From contig JBLLJR010000003.1 in assembly GCA_047692235.1 (NCBI GenBank), positions 124,001 through 188,000 on the forward strand: a stretch of DNA of 64,000 nt, in the 5' to 3' direction. This stretch comes from JBLLJR01 sp047692235 (GTDB taxonomy: Bacteria; Pseudomonadota; Gammaproteobacteria; Enterobacterales; Enterobacteriaceae). Within the stretch, counting starts at the first letter, position 1; every line of letters starts with the position of its first letter. Below are positions 18,970 through 28,489 of the stretch, piece after piece. The notes beneath the pieces were generated by a model. That model saw only the letters and a program-made list of their open reading frames with translations, made no database searches and was not told the origin of the DNA. Position numbers and translations under genes: made by a program.

Positions 18970-19505
18970 ATATATTTTCTTTTAAATGTATTTTTTTTAT
19001 TTTTTAATATATTTTGATTTATTTTTTTTATTTTTTTTTCGAAAAATTTACGTTTTAACGGAGAAAGATAATCTATAAATAATTTACCTATTAAATGATC
19101 TATTTCATGTTGAATACAAACTGATAATAAATTATCAGTTTGTATTTGAAATGTATTAAAATTTAGATCTAATGCGCGAATATTTAGTATTTTTGATCTA
19201 TTTATCTTATAATGATAACCAGGTATAGATAAACAACCTTCATTATAACAAATTAATCCTGATTTTTTTAATATTTTAGGATTAATAAAAATTAAAGGTT
19301 TTGTTTTATTTTTAGAAACATCAACAATAATAATTTGTTTATTAAAATTTATTTGTGTTGCAGATAATCCAATACCATTATTTTTATACATAATATTAAA
19401 CATATTTTCAACTACAATTTTGATTTGATTGTCAATTTTTACAACTGGTTTAGCTATTTTTCTTAATCTTATATCAGGATAATATATTATTTTAAATAAT
19501 GACAT
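18966..19505 (-). CDS. def: Peptide deformylase
   Basis: Removes the formyl group from nascent proteins; metal enzyme. All three family motifs are present: GIGLSATQI (about 44-52), EGCLSIPG with Cys91, and QHEIDHL with His133, Glu134 and His137. At 179 residues it is slightly longer than E. coli Def (169), with a Lys-rich tail. Coupled to fmt. aroE, divergent, is also a near neighbour of def-fmt in E. coli. Confidence 0.97.
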   Translation of the reverse strand: MSLFKIIYYPDIRLRKIAKPVVKIDNQIKIVVENMFNIMYKNNGIGLSATQINFNKQIIIVDVSKNKTKPLIFINPKILKKSGLICYNEGCLSIPGYHYKINRSKILNIRALDLNFNTFQIQTDNLLSVCIQHEIDHLIGKLFIDYLSPLKRKFFEKKIKKINQNILKNKKNTFKRKYI

Positions 19506-19620
19506 ATGTTATTAATATTAATTAAATTTAATTAAAATAAATTATAATATATTTTTATATTTAATTGATACATATCATATATAATAATTTAAATAATTTA
19601 AATATATATTAGGTTTAAAT

Positions 19621-20442
19621 ATGCAATTAATAAATGATAAATTTGCTATTTTTGGAAATCCTGTTAAACATAGTAAATCTCCATATATATATTCTTTGTT
19701 TGCTTCTAAAGCTAAAATTTATAATAGTAATTATATAAGAATATTAGCCACTCAAGATAATTTTAAAAAAAAATTTTTTAATTTTTTTAAAAACGGGGGA
19801 TTAGGAGCAAATATTACTTCTCCATTCAAAGAAAATGCATATTTACTATGCGATGTATTAACTAAAAATTCTTTACAATCTAAATCTGTAAATACAGTTA
19901 AAAAGCAAAAAAATGGTTTGTTATTAGGTCATAATACTGATGGTATTGGATTAATTAATGATTTAAAAAAGCTAAATTTTATAAATTTAGATTATAATAA
20001 TGTCTTAATAATAGGTGCAGGTGGAGCATCTAAGGGTATTATAAGTTCTTTAATTGATTATGGATTTAAAATAACTATCACTAACAGAACTTTTAAAAAA
20101 GCTAACGAATTGATATTGCAATATAATTACAATCAAATTCAAGCTATACCAATTGATAAATTAATATATCCTGATTATACATTAATTATAAATGCTACAT
20201 CATCTAGTATGTATGGGAAAATTCCAAAATTAAAAACATCTTTAATTACAAATAAAACTTGTTGTTATGATTTATATTATAGTAAAAATGATACTTCATT
20301 TATACTATGGTGTAAATCTTATGGTGCTAAAAAATGTGCGGATGGCATTGGTATGTTAATACAACAAGCAGCACATTCTTTTTTAATGTGGCATAGAGTA
20401 CTTCCTTCTGTTGAGGATATAGTATTTAATTTATATAAATAA
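19621..20442 (+). CDS. aroE: Shikimate dehydrogenase (NADP+)
   Basis: Reduces 3-dehydroshikimate to shikimate with NADPH. Catalytic Lys70 (ITSPFKENAY) and Asp107 (GHNTDGIG) are present, and the Rossmann GAGGASKG loop (about 137-144) and the GMLIQQAAHSF motif are intact. It has 273 residues (E. coli 272). It feeds chorismate to the tryptophan operon that lies convergently just 17 bases downstream. Confidence 0.96.
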   Translation: MQLINDKFAIFGNPVKHSKSPYIYSLFASKAKIYNSNYIRILATQDNFKKKFFNFFKNGGLGANITSPFKENAYLLCDVLTKNSLQSKSVNTVKKQKNGLLLGHNTDGIGLINDLKKLNFINLDYNNVLIIGAGGASKGIISSLIDYGFKITITNRTFKKANELILQYNYNQIQAIPIDKLIYPDYTLIINATSSSMYGKIPKLKTSLITNKTCCYDLYYSKNDTSFILWCKSYGAKKCADGIGMLIQQAAHSFLMWHRVLPSVEDIVFNLYK

Positions 20443-20459
20443 ATATAATTTAAATAAAA

Positions 20460-21278
20460 TTAATATATAGCAGTTTTTTTAGTTATTGATTTTATCAATG
20501 TAACAAATTTATTTAGTTTACTTAGCATCTTGATTTTATCGTTAATATTTAATTCTATAATTCTTATTATAGCTGATCCTAAAATAACCCCAGAAACTTT
20601 TGATTTCATAGCAATTTTTACTTGTTTTGATGTTGATATACCAAATCCCTGTAAAATTGGTACTGAATTATAATTTGCTAAGATATTTATAATATTATCT
20701 AATTTAATAAAATTGTTATTTTTTTTACCTGTCACTCCTAACCTAGATAATAAATATATATAAGATTTATTTTTTAGTGCAATATTTTTTAATAGATTTT
20801 TATCTGCATTTGGAGGACAAATATATACTGGATCTATATTATTTAATATAGCTTTATTATGAAATTCTTCGCTTTCCTCAATTGGTATATCTGCTATTAA
20901 CACGGAATCTACCCCTGCATTATTACAATTTTTATAGAATTTATTTACTCCGTGATTAAAAATTAAATTAGCATACATTAATAACCCAATGGGAATAAAC
21001 TTATATTTTTTCCTAATAATACTAATTATTTCAAAACATTTATTTAATGTTATACCAGATTTAATTGAACGTAACATAGATTTTTGAATAATAGGTCCAT
21101 CAGCAATTGGATCTGAAAATGGTATACCAAACTCTAAAGCATCTGCGCCTGATTTAATTAAGTTTTCAATAATTGAAATTGAAAATTTAAAATTAGGGTC
21201 ACCTAATGTTATAAATGGTACAAATGCTAATTCATTTTGTAATAATAATTTATTAAATAATATTTTATATCTTTTCAT
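20460..21278 (-). CDS. trpA: Tryptophan synthase alpha chain
   Basis: Cleaves indole-3-glycerol phosphate to indole, which is channelled to TrpB. Catalytic Glu49 (LEFGIPFSDP) and Asp60 (ADGP) have E. coli numbering. It has 272 residues (E. coli 268). It is the last gene of the trp operon, two bases after trpB. No GC-containing terminator hairpin is visible in the 17-base gap to aroE. Confidence 0.97.
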   Translation of the reverse strand: MKRYKILFNKLLLQNELAFVPFITLGDPNFKFSISIIENLIKSGADALEFGIPFSDPIADGPIIQKSMLRSIKSGITLNKCFEIISIIRKKYKFIPIGLLMYANLIFNHGVNKFYKNCNNAGVDSVLIADIPIEESEEFHNKAILNNIDPVYICPPNADKNLLKNIALKNKSYIYLLSRLGVTGKKNNNFIKLDNIINILANYNSVPILQGFGISTSKQVKIAMKSKVSGVILGSAIIRIIELNINDKIKMLSKLNKFVTLIKSITKKTAIY

Positions 21279-21280
21279 TA

Positions 21281-22471
21281 TTATATTTCTCCTCTAGATT
21301 TTAAAATATTATTTACTGTAGTTATATCTTTGTCTCCTCTACCAGATAAATTTACAACTAAAATTTGTTTTTTTTTTGGAATAGTTTTAATAATATTCAA
21401 AGCATAAGCTAATGCATGAGATGATTCTAATGCAGGAATTATTCCTTCATATCTAGATAAGGCTTTAAAAGCATATAAAGCTTCCTCATCTGTAACTGAT
21501 AAATATTTAGCTCTACCAATATTATTTAAATGTGCATGCTGAGGCCCAACAGAAGGGAAGTCTAATCCAGCAGCAACTGAATGAGATTTATTAATATTTC
21601 CTTCTTTATCTTGCATAACTAATGATTTCATTCCAAAATATATACCTATATTACCATTTTTTATAGATGCAGCATTATATTTAGTATCAATACCTAATCC
21701 ACTAGGTTCTATACCTATAAGATCAACACTAGGTTGATCAATAAATTCAGAAAATATTCCAATAGCATTAGATCCTCCGCCAACACATGCAATAATTTGA
21801 TTTGGTAAATTTTTTTCATATTTATAAATTTGTTCTTTTGTTTCTTTACCTATCATTTTTTGAAATTCTCTTACAATAGTTGGAAATGGATGTGGGCCTG
21901 CTGCTGTACCTATAATATAGTGGGAATTTTCATAACTACTAGACCAATCTCTTAACGCTTCATTGCATGCATCTTTTAAAGTTGCAGATCCATGATAAAC
22001 TGGAATTACTTTTGCCCCTGTTAATTTTATTTTTGTAACATTTAAAGATTGTCTTTTTATATCTTTAGAACCCATATATATTCTACATTTCATATTAAAT
22101 AAAGATGATACTAAAGATGTAGCTATACCATGTTGTCCTGCTCCTGTTTCTGCTATTATTTCTTTTTTGCCCATATATTTAGCTAATAATGTTTGTCCAA
22201 TTACTTGATTTATTTTATGGGCACCTCCATGTAATAAATCTTCCCTTTTTAAATATAATTTAATATTGGTGTTAGAAGTTAAGTTATTGCACAATGTTAA
22301 TGGTGTAGGTCTACCGGCATAATTAATTAATAAATCATTAAATTCTGAGTTAAATGTGTCGTTAAATCTAGTTTCAATAAATGATTTTTCTAATTGTAAC
22401 AATGGAAGTATAAGAATTTGTGGGACATACATACCTCCAAATTTACCAAAATATGAATTTAGTAACGTCAT
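21281..22471 (-). CDS. trpB: Tryptophan synthase beta chain
   Basis: PLP enzyme joining indole and serine to tryptophan. The PLP lysine is Lys86 in GGAHKINQ; the phosphate-binding GGGSNAIG loop (about 231-238) and the GRPTPLTL and HYIIGTAAGPHP motifs are present. It has 396 residues (E. coli 397). It follows trpC(F) after a short A/T spacer of about 44 bases, with trpA two bases later. Confidence 0.97.
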   Translation of the reverse strand: MTLLNSYFGKFGGMYVPQILILPLLQLEKSFIETRFNDTFNSEFNDLLINYAGRPTPLTLCNNLTSNTNIKLYLKREDLLHGGAHKINQVIGQTLLAKYMGKKEIIAETGAGQHGIATSLVSSLFNMKCRIYMGSKDIKRQSLNVTKIKLTGAKVIPVYHGSATLKDACNEALRDWSSSYENSHYIIGTAAGPHPFPTIVREFQKMIGKETKEQIYKYEKNLPNQIIACVGGGSNAIGIFSEFIDQPSVDLIGIEPSGLGIDTKYNAASIKNGNIGIYFGMKSLVMQDKEGNINKSHSVAAGLDFPSVGPQHAHLNNIGRAKYLSVTDEEALYAFKALSRYEGIIPALESSHALAYALNIIKTIPKKKQILVVNLSGRGDKDITTVNNILKSRGEI

Positions 22472-22515
22472 ATAGATAATCTCTTTTAATTTATTAAAAA
22501 ATAATAAATATTTAT

Positions 22516-23874
22516 TTAATAATTTTTTATTTTGTAAAATACTTCTTTTATTTTTTTTTTGTCTTTAATTCCTGGCGATATTTCTACACCTGAATTAAAA
22601 TCTAAACCATCACTACCTATATTAGATGCATTAACACAATTATAAACATTTAATCCTCCAGATAATATAGTTTTTTTGAGATTCATATTTTTTAATATAT
22701 CCCAATTAAATGTTTTGCCACTACCACCACCATTATCTAATATGTAACGATCAATATTGTGTAAATTTAATTTTATTAAAGAATTTTTCATATTTATAGC
22801 TTTCCAAATATAACAATTTATTGGTAATTTTTTTCTTAATTTATTAATATAATTCTGGTCTTCATCACCATGTAATTGTATTATTTTTAAATTTAATTCT
22901 TTAACTATTGATATAATTTGTTCTATATTATAATTTTTAAATACACCTACGTAATGTAATGGTGTTTTATCTATAATTTGTTTAGCATTTTTTAAATGAA
23001 TACATCTAGGGGAACTATTAATAAAAATTAATCCACCATATATTGCACCGTAATATAATGATGTTTGTGCATCAATTGATCTAGTTAATCCACATACTTT
23101 ATTTTCTCCAAATAATACTTTACATATTGACATATTAATGTTTTTTTTACTCATAAATATGCTACCAATTAAAAATCCATTAACATAATTACTTAATTTT
23201 TTTATTTGTCTATAATTATTAATTCCTGATGCACTTATAATTTTTATTTTTTTTGATATTTTAGGTGCTAATTTAATTGTTCTATTAATATCAATTGATA
23301 AATCATGTAAATTATGATTGTTTATATCTATAATTTTTGCATTTAATTTTTCTGCTCTTTTTATTTCTTTAATATTACTAACTTCTGTTAAAATTCCCAT
23401 TTTTAATTTATGAGCTAAATTTGATAATTTCAAATAAGTATCATCATCTAATACCGATAACATTAATAAAACAGCATCTGCATTATGTAAACGAGCCCAA
23501 TATATTTGCCAAGTATCTATTATGAAGTCTTTACATAAAATTGGTTGATGTACTACTTTACTAATATTTAATAAAAAATTAAAACTACCATAAAAATATT
23601 TTTCATCAGTTAATACTGATATAACATCTGCATATTTTTTATATATATTTGCTATTTCTATTGGATTAAAGTTATCTCTTATTATTCCTTTAGAAGGTGA
23701 AGCTTTTTTACATTCTAAAATAAATGTTTTTTGTTTCTTATATAAAGATTTATAAAAAAATTTTTTACTATAATTTATTGATTTTATAAATGAATTAATT
23801 GGATGTAATTTTTTATTTTTTTTTACCCATTTGTATTTATATTCTAAAATTTTATTTAAAATAGTATCATGCAT
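22516..23874 (-). CDS. trpCF: Indole-3-glycerol phosphate synthase / phosphoribosylanthranilate isomerase fusion
   Basis: Bifunctional enzyme doing the third and fourth steps from anthranilate. Residues about 1-255 are the TrpC barrel (ECKKASPSKG, CKDFIID, LTEVSN), and about 256-452 the TrpF barrel (KVCGLTRS with the catalytic Cys, LDNGGGSGKTFNW with the catalytic Asp). The fusion is the arrangement typical of enterobacteria and supports that affiliation. The 452-residue length equals that of E. coli. It starts five bases after the trpD stop. Confidence 0.97.
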   Translation of the reverse strand: MHDTILNKILEYKYKWVKKNKKLHPINSFIKSINYSKKFFYKSLYKKQKTFILECKKASPSKGIIRDNFNPIEIANIYKKYADVISVLTDEKYFYGSFNFLLNISKVVHQPILCKDFIIDTWQIYWARLHNADAVLLMLSVLDDDTYLKLSNLAHKLKMGILTEVSNIKEIKRAEKLNAKIIDINNHNLHDLSIDINRTIKLAPKISKKIKIISASGINNYRQIKKLSNYVNGFLIGSIFMSKKNINMSICKVLFGENKVCGLTRSIDAQTSLYYGAIYGGLIFINSSPRCIHLKNAKQIIDKTPLHYVGVFKNYNIEQIISIVKELNLKIIQLHGDEDQNYINKLRKKLPINCYIWKAINMKNSLIKLNLHNIDRYILDNGGGSGKTFNWDILKNMNLKKTILSGGLNVYNCVNASNIGSDGLDFNSGVEISPGIKDKKKIKEVFYKIKNY

Positions 23875-23879
23875 ATAAA

Positions 23880-24905
23880 TTAATTATATTCCTGTGTTTT
23901 TTTTATTAAATTAATTAAACGAATATATGATTTACCACTTCTAATTTCATTAAGTGCTTTATAAGCATTTTTACAGAGATTTTCATGACCAAAAAGTTTT
24001 AATAAAAGAGCAACATTTGCTGCTACTACACATTCATGTTCATATTTACCACATCCTTGTAATAATTTAGTTGTTATATTTATATTGTCTTCTTTAGATT
24101 TTATTTCCAAAGATGATTTTCGTTGTTTTGGTAAACCAAAATCTTTTGCATACAATGTATATGTATTAATTTTATTATTTTTTATTTCAGCAACTATTGT
24201 TGGAGCATGTAATGATACTTCATCCATTCCTCCACTATGTACAACAGCAGCTCTTAAATATCCCAAATTTAGTAAAGAATTAGCAACTAACTTAATTAAT
24301 TTAGGTTTATATACACCTATTAATGTTAATGGTGGTTTTGAAGGGTTAATTAATGGAGAAAACACATTTATAAAGGTTGTTGTATTTAATTTTTTTCTTA
24401 TTGGCATTATATTTTTAAAACTTTTATGATATTGTGGTGCTAGTAAAAAACATATCCCTAATTCATCTAAAATTTTTCTTGAATTTTGTGATGATATATC
24501 AATTTTTATGCCAAATTGATTTAATAAATTAAAAGATCCAACTTTACTTAAAGTATTATAATTACCATGTTTTACTATTTTAGCACCACATCCAGTTGCT
24601 ACAATTGCACTGATTGTAGAAATATTAATACTATTACTTTTATCTCCTCCAGTGCCTACTATATCAGCAAATAAATAATTTTTTGGACTTGGAAATTTTA
24701 AAGAACATGTTAAAAAAGCATGTACAGCTCCACATAGTTCTTGAGTAGAATACAGTGTATTACGAAATTTCATTTTAATTAAAATATTTTTTATTTCTTT
24801 TTTAGAAACTAATCCATTTATAATAGATGTGAATAAATCATAAGATTGGTTATAATTTATAGCATTTCCTAACATAATTTTTTCTATTATATTTGTGATA
24901 TACAT
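23880..24905 (-). CDS. trpD: Anthranilate phosphoribosyltransferase
   Basis: Transfers phosphoribose from PRPP to anthranilate. The PRPP-binding GTGGD loop (84-88), the KHGN motif and the second metal site (MDE in GGMDEVSLHAP) are present. It is 341 residues and free-standing: in E. coli this domain is fused behind TrpG, here a stop and 26 bases separate the two. It is intact across the family core and is part of the trp operon. Confidence 0.96.
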   Translation of the reverse strand: MYITNIIEKIMLGNAINYNQSYDLFTSIINGLVSKKEIKNILIKMKFRNTLYSTQELCGAVHAFLTCSLKFPSPKNYLFADIVGTGGDKSNSINISTISAIVATGCGAKIVKHGNYNTLSKVGSFNLLNQFGIKIDISSQNSRKILDELGICFLLAPQYHKSFKNIMPIRKKLNTTTFINVFSPLINPSKPPLTLIGVYKPKLIKLVANSLLNLGYLRAAVVHSGGMDEVSLHAPTIVAEIKNNKINTYTLYAKDFGLPKQRKSSLEIKSKEDNINITTKLLQGCGKYEHECVVAANVALLLKLFGHENLCKNAYKALNEIRSGKSYIRLINLIKKTQEYN

Positions 24906-24931
24906 TTTATAAATTCATTTTATTATTAATA

Positions 24932-25510
24932 TTAATACTTTACCCAATTTATAGTTTGTTTTATTAATAATGTTCCCTGGGTAGTCATAATAGATTCTGG
25001 ATGAAATTGAAAACCACAAATTTTATTTTTATTATCTCTTACTGACATAACAGTATCATTAAACTTTGAATTTATTGTAAGTAAATTCGGTATATTATTA
25101 CAAATAAAAGAATGATATCTAGCAACACTTAATGGATTAGGTAATCCATAAAACATATATTTATTATCATGTTTTATCTGAGATGATTGCCCATGTATAA
25201 TTACTTTAGATTTTTCAATATTTCCACCATATAATTCTACAATAGCTTGATAACCTAAGCATATACCAATTATAGGAATATATCCTTTAAGGATTTTTAT
25301 CAATTTTGGCATACAACCAGATTTTGATGGAATTCCTGGACCAGGAGAAAGCATTAATATTGGATTTTTTATATTTTTTAATTTTTTTATAATTAAATTA
25401 TAAGATAATGTATTTCTAAAAATAATAACATTGCATGAGTTATTTCGTAATTGATCTACTAAGTTATATACAAAAGAATCCATATTATCAAGAAGTAAAA
25501 TATTTGTCAT
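24932..25510 (-). CDS. trpG: Anthranilate synthase glutamine amidotransferase component
   Basis: Class I glutaminase supplying ammonia to TrpE. Catalytic Cys84 (GICLGYQA), His170 and Glu172 (FQFHPES) are present, and LSPGPG marks the oxyanion strand. The start is set at the ATG at 25510, giving MTNILLLDNMDSF like the family; an in-frame TTG/ATG extension to 25549 would overlap trpE more. The chosen start still overlaps trpE by 23 bases. It has 192 residues and is not fused to TrpD. Confidence 0.94.
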   Translation of the reverse strand: MTNILLLDNMDSFVYNLVDQLRNNSCNVIIFRNTLSYNLIIKKLKNIKNPILMLSPGPGIPSKSGCMPKLIKILKGYIPIIGICLGYQAIVELYGGNIEKSKVIIHGQSSQIKHDNKYMFYGLPNPLSVARYHSFICNNIPNLLTINSKFNDTVMSVRDNKNKICGFQFHPESIMTTQGTLLIKQTINWVKY

Positions 25511-27080
25511 AATAAACTTCCATTGCTTTATGAGATGTAATAATAGCATTTAATACAGCACGTGCTTTATTTAAACTTTCTTCTGCCTCTAATTCTGGAA
25601 TAGAGTTTAATACTATTCCTGCTCCTGCTTGAATAGTTGCAATTTCTTTTTCTATATAAGCAGATCTAATTACTATACATGTATTTAAGATTCCAGAACC
25701 AGTAAAATATCCAATAGACCCACCATAACTACCTCTACGTTCTTGTTCTACTTTTGATATTAATTGCATAGCACGTATTTTAGGTGCTCCACTAAGAGTC
25801 CCCATATTCATACAAGCTTGATACGCATGAAGCATATCAAATTCATTTTTTAACTTACCAACTACTCTAGATACAAGATGCATAACAAAAGAATATTTAT
25901 CAACTTTAATTAAATCTGCAACATAACGTGTTCCTGGTACACAAATTCTAGCAAGATCATTACGAGCTAAATCAACTAACATTAAATGTTCTGAAAGCTC
26001 TTTTTGATCAGATCTCATTTCTAACTCAATTTTATTGTCTAAATCTTGATTTATCAAACCATTTTTTAAAAAAGATCTAGCTCTTGTTCCTGCTATTGGA
26101 TATAATTCAACTTGTCTATTAGAAGGGTCATATTTTAAAGAACTTTCAGGAGATGTCCCAAATAAAGTAAATTCTTCATCTTGCATAAAAAACATATATG
26201 GACTTAAATTATTTAATTTTAAAGTATTATACGAAGAAAGAGGAGATATACACGGTAAATAAAATTTTCTAGATGGCACTACTTGAAAAATTTCACCATC
26301 ATTTATTTTATTTTTCATATACTCTATTATTTTATAATATTTTTTATTATTTTGATTACATAATAAATGCATTTTACTAATTTTTTTACATGGAATAGAA
26401 TCTAATATATTAACATTTAATTTATTTTTTAATTCTAAAATTCGTTTTTTTAAACGTTGTTTTTCTAATTTATTTTTACTAAATAAACTGCATTGTAGTG
26501 TACATATTTGTTTTTTGTGATCTAATATTAATAAAGTTTCAGCAAGATAAAAACAGTAATCTTTGCATTTTTGTTTAGCTTTTAATATGGGTAAATCTTC
26601 AAAATTTGATATTAAATCATACGAAAATAATCCACCAAAAAACATAGATTTTAAAGATTCAGATTTTGGTTGTTTAACTAAATTTATTAATAATCTTAAA
26701 CAATCAAAAATTGATAAATTATGTAATTTAGAATCTTCATCAGTGTTTATATTAAACATAGGAAAAATTAATTTTCTAAAATTAAAATCTTTTTTAATTA
26801 TATAAATTGATTTAGGTAAAATATTATCTAATAATAAAAGTAATTCTTGACCATTAACGCTTAAAGCTTTTAATTGAACTACTGATCCTAAAGCAGTAAT
26901 TTTAATTGCACTATCAATTATTATCATGCTTTCTACATTTTGTTTATATTTAATTTCAGCTGATTCTAATAATAAAGTTGATGATTTATTTTTACATAAA
27001 TGATAAAATATTGATGTAGAATCCATATGATATAGTGTTGATTCATGAAGTAATTCTACTGTAACTTTATTAAGTTTCAT
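25488..27080 (-). CDS. trpE: Anthranilate synthase component I
   Basis: Converts chorismate and ammonia to anthranilate, the committed step to tryptophan. It has 530 residues, close to the usual length. The N-terminal LLESA segment with Ser40, part of the tryptophan feedback site in E. coli TrpE, is conserved, so feedback inhibition is probably retained. The chorismate-binding core shows FGTSPES, PIAGTR, HLMLVDLARND and GSIGYF. It is the first gene of the operon. The 186 bases upstream to the tRNA-Tyr gene show no Trp-codon leader peptide or attenuator hairpin. Confidence 0.97.
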   Translation of the reverse strand: MKLNKVTVELLHESTLYHMDSTSIFYHLCKNKSSTLLLESAEIKYKQNVESMIIIDSAIKITALGSVVQLKALSVNGQELLLLLDNILPKSIYIIKKDFNFRKLIFPMFNINTDEDSKLHNLSIFDCLRLLINLVKQPKSESLKSMFFGGLFSYDLISNFEDLPILKAKQKCKDYCFYLAETLLILDHKKQICTLQCSLFSKNKLEKQRLKKRILELKNKLNVNILDSIPCKKISKMHLLCNQNNKKYYKIIEYMKNKINDGEIFQVVPSRKFYLPCISPLSSYNTLKLNNLSPYMFFMQDEEFTLFGTSPESSLKYDPSNRQVELYPIAGTRARSFLKNGLINQDLDNKIELEMRSDQKELSEHLMLVDLARNDLARICVPGTRYVADLIKVDKYSFVMHLVSRVVGKLKNEFDMLHAYQACMNMGTLSGAPKIRAMQLISKVEQERRGSYGGSIGYFTGSGILNTCIVIRSAYIEKEIATIQAGAGIVLNSIPELEAEESLNKARAVLNAIITSHKAMEVYYDKYFTS

Positions 27081-27266
27081 TTATAATATATATCCTAATT
27101 TTATTAAAATTAAATATAAAAATAGTTAAATTTATAAAAATTTTTAAATATTTTGGAATATAAATATAGTATTTTCTATATAAAAATTAGAGATTTAAAT
27201 TGAAATTTATATTAAATTGATAGAATAATTTTATGTGTATTTTATATAAAATTTAGCAAAATAATA

Positions 27267-27348
27267 TGGTGAGGGAAGGATTCGAACCTTCGAAGTCAAT
27301 GACGATAGATTTACAGTCTATTCCCTTTAACCACTCGGGAACCTCACC
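27267..27348 (-). tRNA. tyrT: tRNA-Tyr (GTA)
   Basis: Type II tRNA with a long variable arm. The acceptor stem pairs GGTGAGG with CCTCACC, the anticodon loop CTGTAAA carries GTA (27312-27314), and the T-arm has TTCGAATCC. Discriminator A at 27267. CCA is not encoded. A TTGACA hexamer at 27383-27388 on this strand could be a -35 element, but no -10 at correct spacing is evident. It is flanked by trpE and gapA. The symbol is by analogy. Confidence 0.96.
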
Positions 27349-27392
27349 AGTACTTTTTATAAATTAACAGATATAATTAATTTGTCAAATAT

Positions 27393-28388
27393 TTATTTAC
27401 AAATATAACTAGCTAAATCTAGTACTTTATTAGAATAACCAGTTTCATTATCATACCAAGCGATTAATTTTATAAATTTATTATTTAACATAATACTTGC
27501 TTTACTATCAAAAATAGATATAAATTTAGATCCATTAAAATCTGTAGATACTAAATGTTCATCAATATACTCCATTATACCATATAATGAATTATTTGAT
27601 GCTTCTTTAATTACATTACAAATATCATTATAAGATGACGATTTTTTTAATCTTACAGTAAAATCTACAACTGAAACATTTGGTATAGGTACTCGCAAAG
27701 ACATTCCTGTAATTTTCCCATGTAATTCTGGTATAATTTTACCTACTGCTTTTGCTGCTCCAGTAGATGATGGAATAATATTTTGATAAGCAGCTCTTCC
27801 TCCTCTCCAATCTTTATTGGATATACTATCTACAGTTTTTTGAGTAGCAGTTACTGCGTGTACTGTAGTCATTAATCCTTCTATAATTCCAAAATTATCA
27901 TTAATAACTTTTGCTAATGGAGCTAAACAGTTAGTGGTACAAGAAGCATTAGATATAATTTTTTGACCGTTATACAAATTATGATTAACTCCAAATACAA
28001 ACATTGGTATGTCATCTTTAGGTGGGCTTGTTATTATAACTTTTTTAGCTCCAGATAAAATATGTTGTTTTGCATAATGTTTATTTAAAAATAATCCTGT
28101 AGATTCTACAATAATATCTATATTCATTTCTCCCCAATTTAATTTAGAGGGATTATTTTCTGATGTACATCGTATTTTTTTACCATTTATAAATAATGAC
28201 CCATTTTTTACAAAAATTTCATAATTAAGTTTTCCATGAATTGAATCATATTTAAGTATATAAGCAATATAATTTATATCTAATAAATCATTTATCGCTA
28301 CTATATTTATGTTATTTCTACATTGCGCTTCTTTTAAAATCATTCTACCAATACGACCTAAACCATTTATTCCAATATTAATACTCAT
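27393..28388 (-). CDS. gapA: Glyceraldehyde-3-phosphate dehydrogenase
   Basis: Oxidises glyceraldehyde 3-phosphate to 1,3-bisphosphoglycerate with NAD+. The nucleotide-binding GINGLGRIGR start, catalytic Cys150 (NASCTTNC) and His177 (TVHAVT) use E. coli numbering, and the 331-residue length equals E. coli GapA. An AGG ribosome binding site precedes the ATG. It completes the pfkA-fbaA-tpiA-gapA-pgk set seen in this window. Confidence 0.97.
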   Translation of the reverse strand: MSINIGINGLGRIGRMILKEAQCRNNINIVAINDLLDINYIAYILKYDSIHGKLNYEIFVKNGSLFINGKKIRCTSENNPSKLNWGEMNIDIIVESTGLFLNKHYAKQHILSGAKKVIITSPPKDDIPMFVFGVNHNLYNGQKIISNASCTTNCLAPLAKVINDNFGIIEGLMTTVHAVTATQKTVDSISNKDWRGGRAAYQNIIPSSTGAAKAVGKIIPELHGKITGMSLRVPIPNVSVVDFTVRLKKSSSYNDICNVIKEASNNSLYGIMEYIDEHLVSTDFNGSKFISIFDSKASIMLNNKFIKLIAWYDNETGYSNKVLDLASYICK

Positions 28389-28489
28389 AATTAAACCTGT
28401 TAAAATATTAAATTATTTTAAATAAAAATTTTTATATTTAAATATAATTAATTATTATTATTTAATTATATTAATATATTTTTAATGTT

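Noticed and set aside
24085..24429. 114-codon ORF on the plus strand
   Set aside because: Antisense to the conserved trpD gene, no recognisable motif.
27081..27266. Trp leader peptide and attenuator before trpE
   Set aside because: On the minus strand there is no TGG codon in this gap and no pair of alternative hairpins.
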